From JBGPGW01 sp046349515 (lineage in GTDB: Bacteria; Pseudomonadota; Alphaproteobacteria; CADEGL01): a stretch of 64,000 nt of DNA. The notes below the pieces were generated by a model. That model was not told where the DNA came from. It did not search any database and saw nothing but the letters and a program-made list of their open reading frames with translations. The stretch is from positions 124,001-188,000 of the forward strand of contig JAXMCE010000003.1 of assembly GCA_046349515.1 (NCBI GenBank), read 5' to 3'. The number at the start of each line of letters is the position of its first letter. The stretch's first letter is position 1. Of the stretch, positions 8,988 to 18,043 are shown in pieces. A program made the translations under genes and the position numbers.

Positions 8988-9575
8988 CTATCGTTCGCGC
9001 CTCTCCGGGACCCAGGGATAGAGGCGCGGCAGCATGGCGGTGAGCACGGCCGCGACGATGAGCGCCGCGATGACGCCGATCGCGAACACAGTCCAGTTGT
9101 TGGGTCTCAGCACGCCGAGCGAGGCGATCACGAGCAGCAATGGGATGTCGAGAAAATGCGTGAATGTCGGCACGCGCTCGCGCCGCGCCTCTTCGAGACT
9201 CGGCGTCACGCGGCCGCTCGCGACCGCTTCGCGCGTGAGGCGGCGCAGCCGCACGAAATAGACGCGCGTGATCGTGTTGCCTTCGATGAATTCGATCGCA
9301 AAGAGAAGGACCATTCCCCCGAGCCACGGGACGTCGAGAAAGGTCCAGCCGGCATAGAACTCGATGATGAGCCAAGTGCCGGACGCAAGCAGCAGCAACG
9401 CGCCGGGGACAACGAGCCCGTCGTAGAAGACCCCGATGTTCCGAATGGCCTCGGCGAAGAGCGCCAAATCGGTCAGCTGACGCGAGCGCAAATCCGCAAT
9501 GAAGACGCCGAGCAGCCCAGCGGCGATGAGTCCGAAGCCGACGACATGGGCAAATCGCAATAATTCGTAAATCAT
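8988..9575 (-). CDS. DUF2269-family membrane protein
   Basis: The start at 9575 follows a GGGAG ribosome site. The 195-residue protein begins with a helix containing L-R-F-A-H-V-V-G and has about four transmembrane segments, typical of the DUF2269 family of small inner-membrane proteins of unknown function. The second DUF2269-like gene in the window is at 53397. Gap to the PYROXD2-like gene is 54 bases on the same strand, so co-transcription is possible. Confidence 0.7.
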   Translation of the reverse strand: MIYELLRFAHVVGFGLIAAGLLGVFIADLRSRQLTDLALFAEAIRNIGVFYDGLVVPGALLLLASGTWLIIEFYAGWTFLDVPWLGGMVLLFAIEFIEGNTITRVYFVRLRRLTREAVASGRVTPSLEEARRERVPTFTHFLDIPLLLVIASLGVLRPNNWTVFAIGVIAALIVAAVLTAMLPRLYPWVPERRER

Positions 9576-9665
9576 GGACAGGCTCCCACGCGTGCGATGT
9601 TCAACGATGACGCGGGCCGTTGAATCCGCACGGTCCATCGATCCTTTGCGGGATGGCTCGACGCA

Positions 9666-11084
9666 CTAGCGGCAAAGCGGTGCCACGCCGAGCCGCTCCT
9701 CAGCGGTCCCGACGACTTTCTCGATTGCCCGCGCACAGGCGAGTACTCGCTCTTCGTCATTCGCCCGGCCGATGAGCTGGAGGCCGACCGGCATCCCCGC
9801 GGCATCGAGCGCCACCGGCATCGAGATCGCGCAAAGCCCCAGGAGGTTGACGAGATAGGTGTTCTGGTGCACCGCCCGGTTGGGCGCGAGATATGTCTCG
9901 ATCGTCGCCACCTCGTCCTCTCGGGGCGGCGTGCTCACGACCGTGGGCGCCACCAGCACGTCGACCCCTGCCAGCCGTGCCTCGGCCGCCCGGCACAATT
10001 CCTGATGCCGCTCGAGGCCGCGGAAGTAGTCGATGGCCGAAACCGGCCGCGGATCGTCGGCACCGTCGAGACGCGCGGCGAGGATGGGCCCGAGGCGTCC
10101 GAGCCACTCGGGCAACGCCGTCTGCATGCAGCCATAGAACTCGACCGAGGAGATCGTCTTGCTGAGGCCGGCATCGATCGCCTGGCGCGCTTCGGGGAAG
10201 TCCATCGCAACGCGTCTTGCGCCCTTGGCGACGCTTTCCTCGATCGAGCGCATGACTCCTTCGGCCACGCCCGGCGCGCAATTCTCGAAGAAGTGGCGCT
10301 CGCAAAACCCAAGCCTGAAATCGCTTACCCGCGCCTGGTCGAGCGATTTGAGAAGCGCTGTTCCTTCGGCCACGGGGTCGATCGCGGCGAAGGCGATCGC
10401 CGAATCCTCGACCGTGCGCGTCAAGGGTCCTGGGGAATCGAGCGTGGGGCTGCACGGAACGAGCCCGTCGAGCGACCAGCGCCCGTGAGTCGTCTTGAGC
10501 CCGACCGTCCCCGTCCAGCTCGCCGGCATGCGGACCGAGCCGCCTGAATCGGTGCCGATCGAAACATAGGACGAGCCTTCGTGGATCGAGACACCGGCGC
10601 CGCTCGACGATCCCCCGGGCATCCGGTGGTCGCGGGCTCCCCACGGATTGCGCGGCGCGCCCCAATGTTGATTGACGCCGAGACCGTCATAGGCGAACTC
10701 GACGGTATGCGCTTTGCCCATGATCGGCGCCTGCTGCCGGCGCAGGCCGGCGACGATCGGGCCTTCGGCTTCCCAGCGCGCGGGCAGGCGATGCTTCGAT
10801 CCGCCATAGGTCGGCATGCCGGCGACACCCAGGAGATCCTTGATCGAAACAGGAATCCCTTGGAGGGGGCCGAGGTCGGCGCCCGCCTCGAATGCGGCAT
10901 CGGCCGCCTTGGCCGAACGCCGTGCGGCCTCCGCGTCGAAATGCTTATAGGCATTGAGCGTCGTGCCGTAGCGCTCATGTCGCGCGATCGCATGGTCGAC
11001 AAGTACCACGGCGGTGAGTGACCGGTCGCGGAGACGCCGCCCGATCTCCCGGATCGACAATCGTTCGAGAGCCGTATCAGCCAT
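9666..11084 (-). CDS. Amidase (amidase signature family)
   Basis: From the ATG at 11084 the protein is 472 residues. The Ser-cis-Ser-Lys triad is visible: Lys in S-I-K-D-L-L-G, the cis-Ser in D-S-G-G-S-V-R, and the flexible loop G-G-S-S-S-G-A-G. It hydrolyses amides to acid and ammonia; the substrate cannot be told from the sequence. The gene starts two bases after the stop of the small superinfection-immunity-like gene, so the two are almost certainly co-transcribed. Confidence 0.9.
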   Translation of the reverse strand: MADTALERLSIREIGRRLRDRSLTAVVLVDHAIARHERYGTTLNAYKHFDAEAARRSAKAADAAFEAGADLGPLQGIPVSIKDLLGVAGMPTYGGSKHRLPARWEAEGPIVAGLRRQQAPIMGKAHTVEFAYDGLGVNQHWGAPRNPWGARDHRMPGGSSSGAGVSIHEGSSYVSIGTDSGGSVRMPASWTGTVGLKTTHGRWSLDGLVPCSPTLDSPGPLTRTVEDSAIAFAAIDPVAEGTALLKSLDQARVSDFRLGFCERHFFENCAPGVAEGVMRSIEESVAKGARRVAMDFPEARQAIDAGLSKTISSVEFYGCMQTALPEWLGRLGPILAARLDGADDPRPVSAIDYFRGLERHQELCRAAEARLAGVDVLVAPTVVSTPPREDEVATIETYLAPNRAVHQNTYLVNLLGLCAISMPVALDAAGMPVGLQLIGRANDEERVLACARAIEKVVGTAEERLGVAPLCR

Positions 11085-11086
11085 GG

Positions 11087-11302
11087 CTAATTCCCCCGCG
11101 TATCGGATCGCACGCTCGAGAAGGACCAGATAAGCGCCACGATCCAGCCAAGCGCCGTCCAGCCGAGCAGCAAATTGAGAAGGAAGATCGCCATGGCGCT
11201 TTGGTGCCGTCGGTTCATGGCGATGAGCGCCGGAAGGAAGTAGAGCAACAGGGCCACGATTCCGATGGCCATGACCGGCAGCGTGAGGATTTCCATCGGC
11301 AT
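11087..11302 (-). CDS. Superinfection-immunity-like small membrane protein
   Basis: A 71-residue protein with two hydrophobic helices separated by a short basic loop (M-N-R-R-H-Q), and the second helix carries L-L-G-W-T-A-L-G-W. This matches the small Imm-type superinfection immunity family, first seen in phage T4 and widespread in bacterial chromosomes, where its role is not established. There is no phage context here. An ATG six bases downstream is an alternative start; AGGAG precedes the first. Confidence 0.75.
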   Translation of the reverse strand: MPMEILTLPVMAIGIVALLLYFLPALIAMNRRHQSAMAIFLLNLLLGWTALGWIVALIWSFSSVRSDTRGN

Positions 11303-11380
11303 CTCCCGTCTCCTGTGGCGGGCGAGTATAGTCGGAGTTGGTGCGTGCCATCAAAGCGGCGCCGCGCGAGGGAGGGGGCG

Positions 11381-13144
11381 ATGTACGAGAGGACGTTCTC
11401 AACCGACCCATCGCGCGCGAGCGCGCCGCCCTCCCTCAGGCCCGCCGTGATGGGACACCGCCACATGGTCTCGGCCGGGCACTATCTCGCCGCGGAAGCG
11501 GGGTTCCGCACGCTCGAAGCGGGCGGCAACGCGGTCGATGCCGGCGTCGCGGCGGGGATCGCGCTCGGCGTGGTGCAAAGCGACCTCGTCAATTTCGCGG
11601 GCGTCGCGCCCATCATGATCCGGCGCGCGAAAGCGAGGGACGTCGTCACCATCGATGGCCTTGGCGTCTGGCCGAAGGGAATCTCGCTCGATCTTTTCGT
11701 CAAGGAGCATGGCGGCGCGATCCCGCCGGGTATCCTTCGCACCATCGTGCCGGCGGCCCCCGATGCGTGGCTGACCGCACTCGAGCGGTTCGGTACGATG
11801 TCATTCGGCGAGGTCGCGTCCGATGCGATCCGCTTCGCGCGGGACGGCTTCGCCATGCACGCGTTGATGGCCGAGCTCATCCGCGAGAATGCGGAGGGCT
11901 ATCGTCGCTGGCCCTCGAACGCCGCGATCTACCTGCCGGGCGGCCGCGCGCCCCAAGTGGGCGAGCGGTTCGTGCAGAAGGACCTCGCCCGCACGCTCCA
12001 ATACATGGCGGACGAGGAGAAGCGCGCGGCGCGCCGCGGCGGGCGGAAACGCGGACTCAAGGCCGCGCGCGACGCCTTCTACCGGGGCGATATTGCGAAG
12101 GCCATCACGGACTTCCAGCGGAAGAACGGCGGCTTTCTCACATCCGCCGATATGGCGGCCTACCGGGTCGAGCTGGGCGCGCCGGTGCGCTATCGCTTCC
12201 GCGGCATCGACGTCTATGCCTGCGGGCCCTGGTGCCAGGGGCCAGTCCTGCTCCAGATGCTCTCGATCCTCGATGGCATCGATCTTGGGACGCTCGGCCA
12301 CAATTCGGTCGAGTACGTGCACCTGCTCGCCGAGGCCATGAAGCTCGCCTTCGCCGATCGCGAGCGCCACTACGCCGATCCCCGCTTCGCCCGCGTGCCG
12401 ATCGCCGCGCTCCTTTCGCGGGGCTATGCGGCCGAGCGTCGTGCGCTCATCCGCGCGCTCGAAGCTTGGCCCGAGATGCCGCAAGCGGGCGACCCGAAGG
12501 GGCGAGCCAGGCGTGAGACGACCGCGGCACCACGAGCGGCTAAGGGCGAGCCCATGGTGCTCGATACTTCCTATGTCGCCGTCGTCGACCGGCACGGCAA
12601 CGCCTTCTCGGCGACACCGAGCGACTCGTCATGGCATGTCCCGGTCGTGCCCGGAACGGGCTTGGCTCCCTCGGGCCGCGGCTACCAGTCCTGGGCGAAG
12701 CCGAGCCACCCGCAGGCGGTGGCGCCGGGCCGCCGTCCGCGCCTCACGCCCAATCCCGCCCTTGCGGTGCGCGAGGGCCACTTCGTCATGCCGTTCGGGA
12801 CTCCCGGTGGCGACGTCCAGTGCCAGGCCATGCTGCAGTCGTTCCTCAACATCGCGGTCTTCGGCATGGACGTGCAGCAGGCGGTCGAAGCGCCCCGCTT
12901 CGCGACCTTCAGTTTTCCCAACTCCTTCGAGCCGCATACCTATTATCCGGGCCGGCTCAACCTTGAAGGCGCGCTCGGCTCCGAACGCGGCGAACGCTTG
13001 AGCGCGCTTGGCCACAAGGTCGAATGGTGGCCCGAGCGCACCTGGCGCGCCGGCGGGATGTGCATGGTCGCCAAGGACGAAAAGACCGGGCTGTTGTCGG
13101 GCGGCGCCGATCCGCGCCGGCCGTCCTACGCCGTCGGGTGGTAA
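11381..13144 (+). CDS. Gamma-glutamyltransferase family protein
   Basis: Start at 11381 after a strong GGAGGGGG site; 587 residues. It shows the N-terminal-nucleophile hydrolase layout: a large subunit with G-G-N-A-V-D-A-G, then the maturation point at Thr396 in L-D-T-S-Y-V-A-V-V-D, which aligns with the E. coli catalytic Thr391. The G-G-D motif with Q-x-x-L-Q follows near residue 480. No signal peptide is visible, unlike periplasmic GGTs, suggesting a cytosolic role on gamma-glutamyl or related amides. It is divergent from the amidase operon and followed 58 bases later by an agmatinase-family gene. Confidence 0.85.
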   Translation: MYERTFSTDPSRASAPPSLRPAVMGHRHMVSAGHYLAAEAGFRTLEAGGNAVDAGVAAGIALGVVQSDLVNFAGVAPIMIRRAKARDVVTIDGLGVWPKGISLDLFVKEHGGAIPPGILRTIVPAAPDAWLTALERFGTMSFGEVASDAIRFARDGFAMHALMAELIRENAEGYRRWPSNAAIYLPGGRAPQVGERFVQKDLARTLQYMADEEKRAARRGGRKRGLKAARDAFYRGDIAKAITDFQRKNGGFLTSADMAAYRVELGAPVRYRFRGIDVYACGPWCQGPVLLQMLSILDGIDLGTLGHNSVEYVHLLAEAMKLAFADRERHYADPRFARVPIAALLSRGYAAERRALIRALEAWPEMPQAGDPKGRARRETTAAPRAAKGEPMVLDTSYVAVVDRHGNAFSATPSDSSWHVPVVPGTGLAPSGRGYQSWAKPSHPQAVAPGRRPRLTPNPALAVREGHFVMPFGTPGGDVQCQAMLQSFLNIAVFGMDVQQAVEAPRFATFSFPNSFEPHTYYPGRLNLEGALGSERGERLSALGHKVEWWPERTWRAGGMCMVAKDEKTGLLSGGADPRRPSYAVGW

Positions 13145-13202
13145 CGTCCGTGCAAAATTCCGGGGCCACTCTATAGTCGGCAATGAAAGAGGAGGGCGCG
13201 CC

Positions 13203-14186
13203 ATGGCGATCAAGGAGCTGAAGAAGTACAAGGAGTTCGCCGATCCCCAAGTCCGCCCCCGCTATCACGGCCTGCCGACCTTCATGCGGGCGCCCTTCCA
13301 GGAGGACCTCTCGAAAGTCGACATCGCGCTCGTCGGCGTGCCGTTCGATGGCGGCGTCACCAACCGCGCCGGCGCGCGCCACGGACCGCGCGAGGTGCGC
13401 AATCAATCCTCGCTCATGCGCAAGGTGAACCAGGCGACGGGCATCCATGCCTATGAGGGCCTGAGCGTCTGCGACGTGGGCGATGCCTGGGTCGAGCAGC
13501 CCTTCGAGCTCGAAGGCGCTTTGAACGAGATCGCCGACGTGTTCCGCAACATCCACGCCGCGGGTGTCGTGCCCCTATCCTGCGGGGGCGATCATTCAGT
13601 GAGCCTGCCGATTCTCCGCGCCATCGCCGCGAAGCGTCCCGTCGGCATCATCCATTTCGATGCCCATTGCGACACGGGCGACGACTTCCTCGGCTCCAAG
13701 TTCCACCACGGCGCGCCGTTCCGCCGCGCGGTGGAGGAAGGTCTCATCGATCCCAAGCGCTCGATCCAGATCGGCATCCGCGGCGGCCTGTTCGACGCGA
13801 ACCTCTGGAAGTTCAGCCATGACGCGGGCATGCGCGTCGTCTACATGGAAGAGTTCACGGACAAGGGCTGGCGCTGGGCGGCGGAGGAAGCGCGCCGCGT
13901 CGCCGGCACCGGCCCTGTCTACGTCACTTTCGACGTCGACGGGCTCGATCCCGTCTACGCGCCGGGCACGGGCACGCCCGAGGCCGGCGGCATCACCATG
14001 ATCGAGGCACAGCGCATGCTGCGCATGCTCCAGGGCCTCGACATCGTGGGCGGCGACGTGGTCGAAGTGGCGCCGCCTTTTGATCCCTCGGGGCTCACGG
14101 CACTTACCGGCGCCACGCTCATGTTCGAAATTCTGTGCGTCACGGCCGACGCGCTCCGCAACCGGCGCAACAAGCGCGCGAGCTGA
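13203..14186 (+). CDS. Agmatinase-family ureohydrolase
   Basis: A 327-residue ureohydrolase with all manganese-ligand motifs intact: G-G-D-H-S, D-A-H-C-D and F-D-V-D-G-L-D-P, plus V-V-E-V-A-P near the end. Such enzymes remove urea from agmatine or related guanidino compounds (guanidinobutyrate, guanidinopropionate). The ATG at 13203 is preceded by GAGGAGGGC. The substrate is not determined. It shares the family with the genes at 37335 and 45471. Confidence 0.88.
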   Translation: MAIKELKKYKEFADPQVRPRYHGLPTFMRAPFQEDLSKVDIALVGVPFDGGVTNRAGARHGPREVRNQSSLMRKVNQATGIHAYEGLSVCDVGDAWVEQPFELEGALNEIADVFRNIHAAGVVPLSCGGDHSVSLPILRAIAAKRPVGIIHFDAHCDTGDDFLGSKFHHGAPFRRAVEEGLIDPKRSIQIGIRGGLFDANLWKFSHDAGMRVVYMEEFTDKGWRWAAEEARRVAGTGPVYVTFDVDGLDPVYAPGTGTPEAGGITMIEAQRMLRMLQGLDIVGGDVVEVAPPFDPSGLTALTGATLMFEILCVTADALRNRRNKRAS

Positions 14187-14243
14187 CGCGATCGTCTAGC
14201 CAGGCACCGCTCGGTGATGGTTACCGGGCCGCAGGCGCCCGCC

Positions 14244-15260
14244 TCAGGTAAAGTGCGGCATGACCTTGGCCGCGAAGGTCTCGAGCGAGCGCATCACGTC
14301 GCGGTGCGAGGTGCCCCAGTTCATGTTGATCTGCATGTTGTCGATGCCTTCGGCCTCGTACATCTTGAGCTTCTCGATGCACAGCTCCGGCGGGCCGATG
14401 ACGAGGTTGCGCTCGACGTCCTCGAGCGAGATGTCCGATTCCATCGGGACGATGGCGCCTTTCTCGACCGTGCCCTTGGTCGTGTAGACGTTGAGGAACC
14501 GCCGGTGGCGGCCCATGGCGAGCGCCACTTTCTCCTTCGTGTCGGCTTCGCTTGTCGTCACGAACAGCATGATCAGCATGGAGAGCTTGAGGCGATGGGA
14601 CTCGCCCCCATACTTCGCGGCCGACGCCTTGAATGACCCCGCCTGTTCCTTGACGCGGTTGAAGGAGTCGCGGAGCGGCGTCGTGAGGACCGACATGTTG
14701 AGCGAGCAGGCATAGTCGATGCCGCCGGGCGTCATGGCGGCGAACCAGATGGGCGGGTGCGGTCGCTGCACCGGACGCGGCGTGATCGTCGTCGGCGGGA
14801 ATTTCACGTACTGCCCGTCCCAGGAAACGTCCTCCTCCGAGAGCAGCTTCACGAGACAGTGAAGGTTCTCGCGGAACCGGTCGGGGGCCGTCGCGGGGTC
14901 GATCTGAAGGCGCTCGAACTCGTATTGATAGGCGCCGCGGCCTACGCCGATCTCGATGCGGCCGTTGGTGAGACAGTCGGCCTGGGCGATCTCGCCCGCG
15001 AGGATCCGCACGTCGTGGAAGGGCAGCACGGTCGTCGAGGTGATGAGCTTCGCGCGCCGGGTGTTCTCCGCGACCTTGATCGCCGTGAGGAGCGGATTCG
15101 GGTGGACGAGGGCGTTGGTGAAGTGATGTTCCGGGATCGTGAAGGAGACGAAGCCGAGCTCTTCGGCGAAGCGCGCCTCCTCGGTGATCTCCCGGTACAT
15201 GTGCTGCATGGGTACGGCCGTGTCGGGCCAGTAGCACGGCAGGTAGAATCCGAAATCCAT
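14244..15260 (-). CDS. LLM-class flavin-dependent oxidoreductase
   Basis: A 338-residue bacterial-luciferase-like protein: N-terminal beta strand followed by P-E-H-H-F (the alkanal monooxygenase-type pocket histidines), G-R-I-E-I-G-V-G-R-G and a C-terminal barrel part with V-I-G-P-P-E. These FMNH2- or F420-dependent enzymes oxidise varied small molecules. No reductase partner is adjacent. The next gene on this strand, 63 bases upstream, is an ornithine cyclodeaminase. Confidence 0.85.
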   Translation of the reverse strand: MDFGFYLPCYWPDTAVPMQHMYREITEEARFAEELGFVSFTIPEHHFTNALVHPNPLLTAIKVAENTRRAKLITSTTVLPFHDVRILAGEIAQADCLTNGRIEIGVGRGAYQYEFERLQIDPATAPDRFRENLHCLVKLLSEEDVSWDGQYVKFPPTTITPRPVQRPHPPIWFAAMTPGGIDYACSLNMSVLTTPLRDSFNRVKEQAGSFKASAAKYGGESHRLKLSMLIMLFVTTSEADTKEKVALAMGRHRRFLNVYTTKGTVEKGAIVPMESDISLEDVERNLVIGPPELCIEKLKMYEAEGIDNMQINMNWGTSHRDVMRSLETFAAKVMPHFT

Positions 15261-15323
15261 CGCTAGTCCCCCGGATGCCGAATGCTCATGGTAGGGCCGG
15301 ACGAGCCTTATGCAAGACGAGCC

Positions 15324-16295
15324 TTATGCAAGCCGCGCGCCGCCGACGGCTTTCTCATAGGCGAGGCCCGCGAGCGCCAAGTCGCCGATGGCGAGCCCGC
15401 GGAACGCGAAGGCCGTGCGCTCCTCCGCGGACAGCCGCCCTTGGCTTTCGTCATTCACCAGCGTCGTGAGGTCGCCCCGGACGAGCGCGGGATCGATCAA
15501 GGGCCTGTCCGATCGTGCGTCCTGATCGAGATCGCCGACGATGATGCGATCGAAGGCGGTCAGCGACTCAGGGCGCCAGGGAACGGCAAGGTCTTCGGTG
15601 ATCGCGGCGAAGGCGCCGGATTTCAGCCACTGTGCATCGAGAAACGGTTTGAGAGTTGCCGAAAACGTCACCGTGGTGACGACGATATCGGCCCCTTGAA
15701 CGGCGTCTTCCGCCTCGGTGCAGCCGACAGCTTTCAAGCCCGCGTTTTCGACCACACGGCACAGCGCCTCTCTGTTCGCGGCGCCGCGGCCGAAGGCACG
15801 CACTTCCGCGATCGGAAACAGCGCGCGCATCGCGGCAAGGTGACTGCGCGCCTGAACGCCGCAACCGATGAGGGCCAGGATCGACGAATCCGCGCGCGCG
15901 AGGCGGCGTGCGGCGGTTGCGCTCAATCCCGCGGTGCGCACGGCCGTAACCCAGTTTCCATCCATCACCGCGAGCGGCAGTCCCGTCACACTGTCGAGCA
16001 GGGTCACGAGCGCATTGATGTCGTCGAGGCCGCGCTCGCGGTTGAGCGGGTTCATCACCAGCGACTTGACGGCGAGAAACGGCGGATCGTCGGCCGCGGA
16101 CAGCGTTGCCATCATGTAGCGGCCGTCGGGCGGCAGGATGAGGGCCTTGGGCGCCGCCCAGGCGCGCTCCCGTCGCTGCGCGCGGAGGAGCTGCTCGATC
16201 CTGGCGATGACGTCGCCAGGATCGATCGGGAGGGCTTCGAGCGCCGCGCGCGACAGGTATGGCACCGATCGTGATTCGTTCCGCTCGGTGGCCAT
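15324..16295 (-). CDS. Ornithine cyclodeaminase / mu-crystallin family
   Basis: I take the ATG at 16295 (323 residues); a much longer open frame upstream is the shadow of the next gene. The NAD-binding motif reads I-G-C-G-V-Q-A-R-S-H (about residues 138-147), and the N-terminal part has the family's substrate loop. Members convert ornithine to proline plus ammonia, or reduce cyclic or keto imines. It lies 59 bases after an unknown 192-residue gene and probably shares its transcript. Confidence 0.85.
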   Translation of the reverse strand: MATERNESRSVPYLSRAALEALPIDPGDVIARIEQLLRAQRRERAWAAPKALILPPDGRYMMATLSAADDPPFLAVKSLVMNPLNRERGLDDINALVTLLDSVTGLPLAVMDGNWVTAVRTAGLSATAARRLARADSSILALIGCGVQARSHLAAMRALFPIAEVRAFGRGAANREALCRVVENAGLKAVGCTEAEDAVQGADIVVTTVTFSATLKPFLDAQWLKSGAFAAITEDLAVPWRPESLTAFDRIIVGDLDQDARSDRPLIDPALVRGDLTTLVNDESQGRLSAEERTAFAFRGLAIGDLALAGLAYEKAVGGARLA

Positions 16296-16354
16296 CGTGA
16301 CGGCGTCGCGCGCGGCAGGATCGGGGGCTATGACGCGTTCGACCGGACGCGGAA

Positions 16355-16933
16355 CTATCGGGCCTCGGTCCAGCTTTCCGAGAAGGCGAGGGCGCAGGTG
16401 CTGAACGGGCGCCCTTCGCGTTCGCGCTTCCAGACCTTGCCCGACGCTTCGACGCCGTTCCGCGCGAGGCGAGCGCTCGCCGCAGGAATGAGGATCGTGC
16501 AGACGCCATAGGGCCGGCCCGGCTGCGCGTTGGGCTGGGTGTGGATGAGGAGCGGATCCCCGATGTCGTACCAGGTGAGCGTAATCTCCTCGCCTTGCGC
16601 CACGGCGCGCTCGGTCCAGCTGTCGCGCACGTCGCCGGATTTCGAGAAGGCCGCGTCGATGACGGGAATCGTCGTGTCTTTCAACTCGGCATTCAGCATG
16701 CCCTGGACGGTATTTTGCAGCCAGCGTGCCATGGCGATGTTGTCGGTGTAGACGCGCCAGCGGTTTTCGGTGAGCTCGCTCTTGAGGTAGAGGACGTGAC
16801 CCGGCCCTGAGGGACTGAAGATGATGCGCCAGAAACTGGCGTCGGTCGTGTTGGGGCCGCCATCCGTCTGGCTCAAGCGGATGAATGGGTTCTCTCCCGT
16901 CACGATTACGCGATTGGGATCTGCAACGCTCAT
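16355..16933 (-). CDS. Conserved-looking protein of unknown function
   Basis: A 192-residue soluble protein without signal peptide or membrane segment. It begins with T-G-E-N-P-F-I and has a middle section rich in aromatic residues (W-R-I-I-F-S, W-R-V-Y-T-D). I recognise no family. The gene lies just upstream of the ornithine cyclodeaminase gene and in the same direction, so a role in the same small-molecule pathway is plausible but unproven. Confidence 0.65.
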   Translation of the reverse strand: MSVADPNRVIVTGENPFIRLSQTDGGPNTTDASFWRIIFSPSGPGHVLYLKSELTENRWRVYTDNIAMARWLQNTVQGMLNAELKDTTIPVIDAAFSKSGDVRDSWTERAVAQGEEITLTWYDIGDPLLIHTQPNAQPGRPYGVCTILIPAASARLARNGVEASGKVWKREREGRPFSTCALAFSESWTEAR

Positions 16934-17054
16934 TGTCTGTCCTCCCCTGCCGATGTCGGGTGCGGGCAGCCGGAACCGGCCGCATCACGCCGTCTTGCTG
17001 TCGAGATTATCCTGAACAGGGCGCGATGGCGATTGGCGAAGCGGTCGCGGGCGA

Positions 17055-18038
17055 TCACGGCACCAGCACGGCGGCCCCCTGGAGCCGCCCCGCGCGGAGA
17101 TCGGCAAGCGCCGCATTCGCCTTGGCCAGGGGATAGGGAACGGTGCGGGTTCGTACGGGCACTTGGGGCGCCAGGGCGAGGAATTCCTCGCCGTCGCGGC
17201 GGGTGAGATTGGCGACCGAGCGGAGGATGCGCTCCTCCCAAAGAAGACCGTAGGGGAAGCTGGGAATGTCACTCATATGGATGCCGGCGCACACGACCAC
17301 GCCGCCCTTGGCGGTCGCGCGCAAGGCGGCCGGCACGAGCGCGCCGACAGGCGCGAAGATGAGCGCGGCGTCGAGCGGCTCGGGCGGCGCGGTGTCGGAA
17401 TCGCCGGCCCATGCGGCGCCGAGGCTGCGCGCGAAGGCTTGCGCCTCGCTGTCGCCCGCTCGGGTGAACGCGAAGACGCTTTGGCCGCGATGGCGCGCCA
17501 CCTGCGCCACGATATGGGCGGCAGCGCCGAAGCCGTAGATGCCGAGCCGCTTGGCCTCGCCCGCCATGCGGAGCGCCCGGTAGCCGATGAGGCCGGCGCA
17601 GAGAAGCGGTGCTGCCTCCACGTCCGAATAGCCGCCGGAGATGGGAAAGCAGTAGCGCTGGTCCGCGCGGGCGAACTCGGCGTAGCCGCCGTCGATCTCG
17701 TAGCCCGTGAATCGCGCGCGGTCGCAGAGATTCTCCCGCCCCGCGCGGCACCACGGACAGTCGCCGCAGGTCCAGCCGAGCCATGGCACGCCCACGCGAT
17801 CGCCGGATCGGAACCGCTCGACATGGTGTCCTGTCGCGATCACGGTGCCGACGATCTCATGGCCGGGCACGAGAGGCAGCTTCGGCGCCGGTAGCTCGCC
17901 GTCGACCACATGCAGGTCGGTGCGGCACACTCCGCACGCGCTGACGCGGATGAGGACGTCGTCGGGGCCGGGCTCGGGGCGCGCGATGTCGGCAGCCTCA
18001 AGCGCGCCGCCGGGCGCCCTCAAGACCATCGCGCGCAT
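17055..18038 (-). CDS. Zinc-dependent alcohol dehydrogenase
   Basis: From the ATG at 18038 the protein is 327 residues (a medium-chain dehydrogenase). The catalytic zinc motif is G-V-C-R-T-D with P-G-H-E-I-V-G, and the structural zinc site is a four-cysteine cluster (C-G-D-C-P-W-C ... C-D, about residues 87-103). The Rossmann part has G-I-Y-G-F-G-A-A-A. It belongs to the group oxidising simple alcohols or aldehydes with NAD. Its start lies only five bases after the stop of the preceding large unknown gene, indicating an operon. Confidence 0.87.
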   Translation of the reverse strand: MRAMVLRAPGGALEAADIARPEPGPDDVLIRVSACGVCRTDLHVVDGELPAPKLPLVPGHEIVGTVIATGHHVERFRSGDRVGVPWLGWTCGDCPWCRAGRENLCDRARFTGYEIDGGYAEFARADQRYCFPISGGYSDVEAAPLLCAGLIGYRALRMAGEAKRLGIYGFGAAAHIVAQVARHRGQSVFAFTRAGDSEAQAFARSLGAAWAGDSDTAPPEPLDAALIFAPVGALVPAALRATAKGGVVVCAGIHMSDIPSFPYGLLWEERILRSVANLTRRDGEEFLALAPQVPVRTRTVPYPLAKANAALADLRAGRLQGAAVLVP

Positions 18039-18043
18039 GGGCG

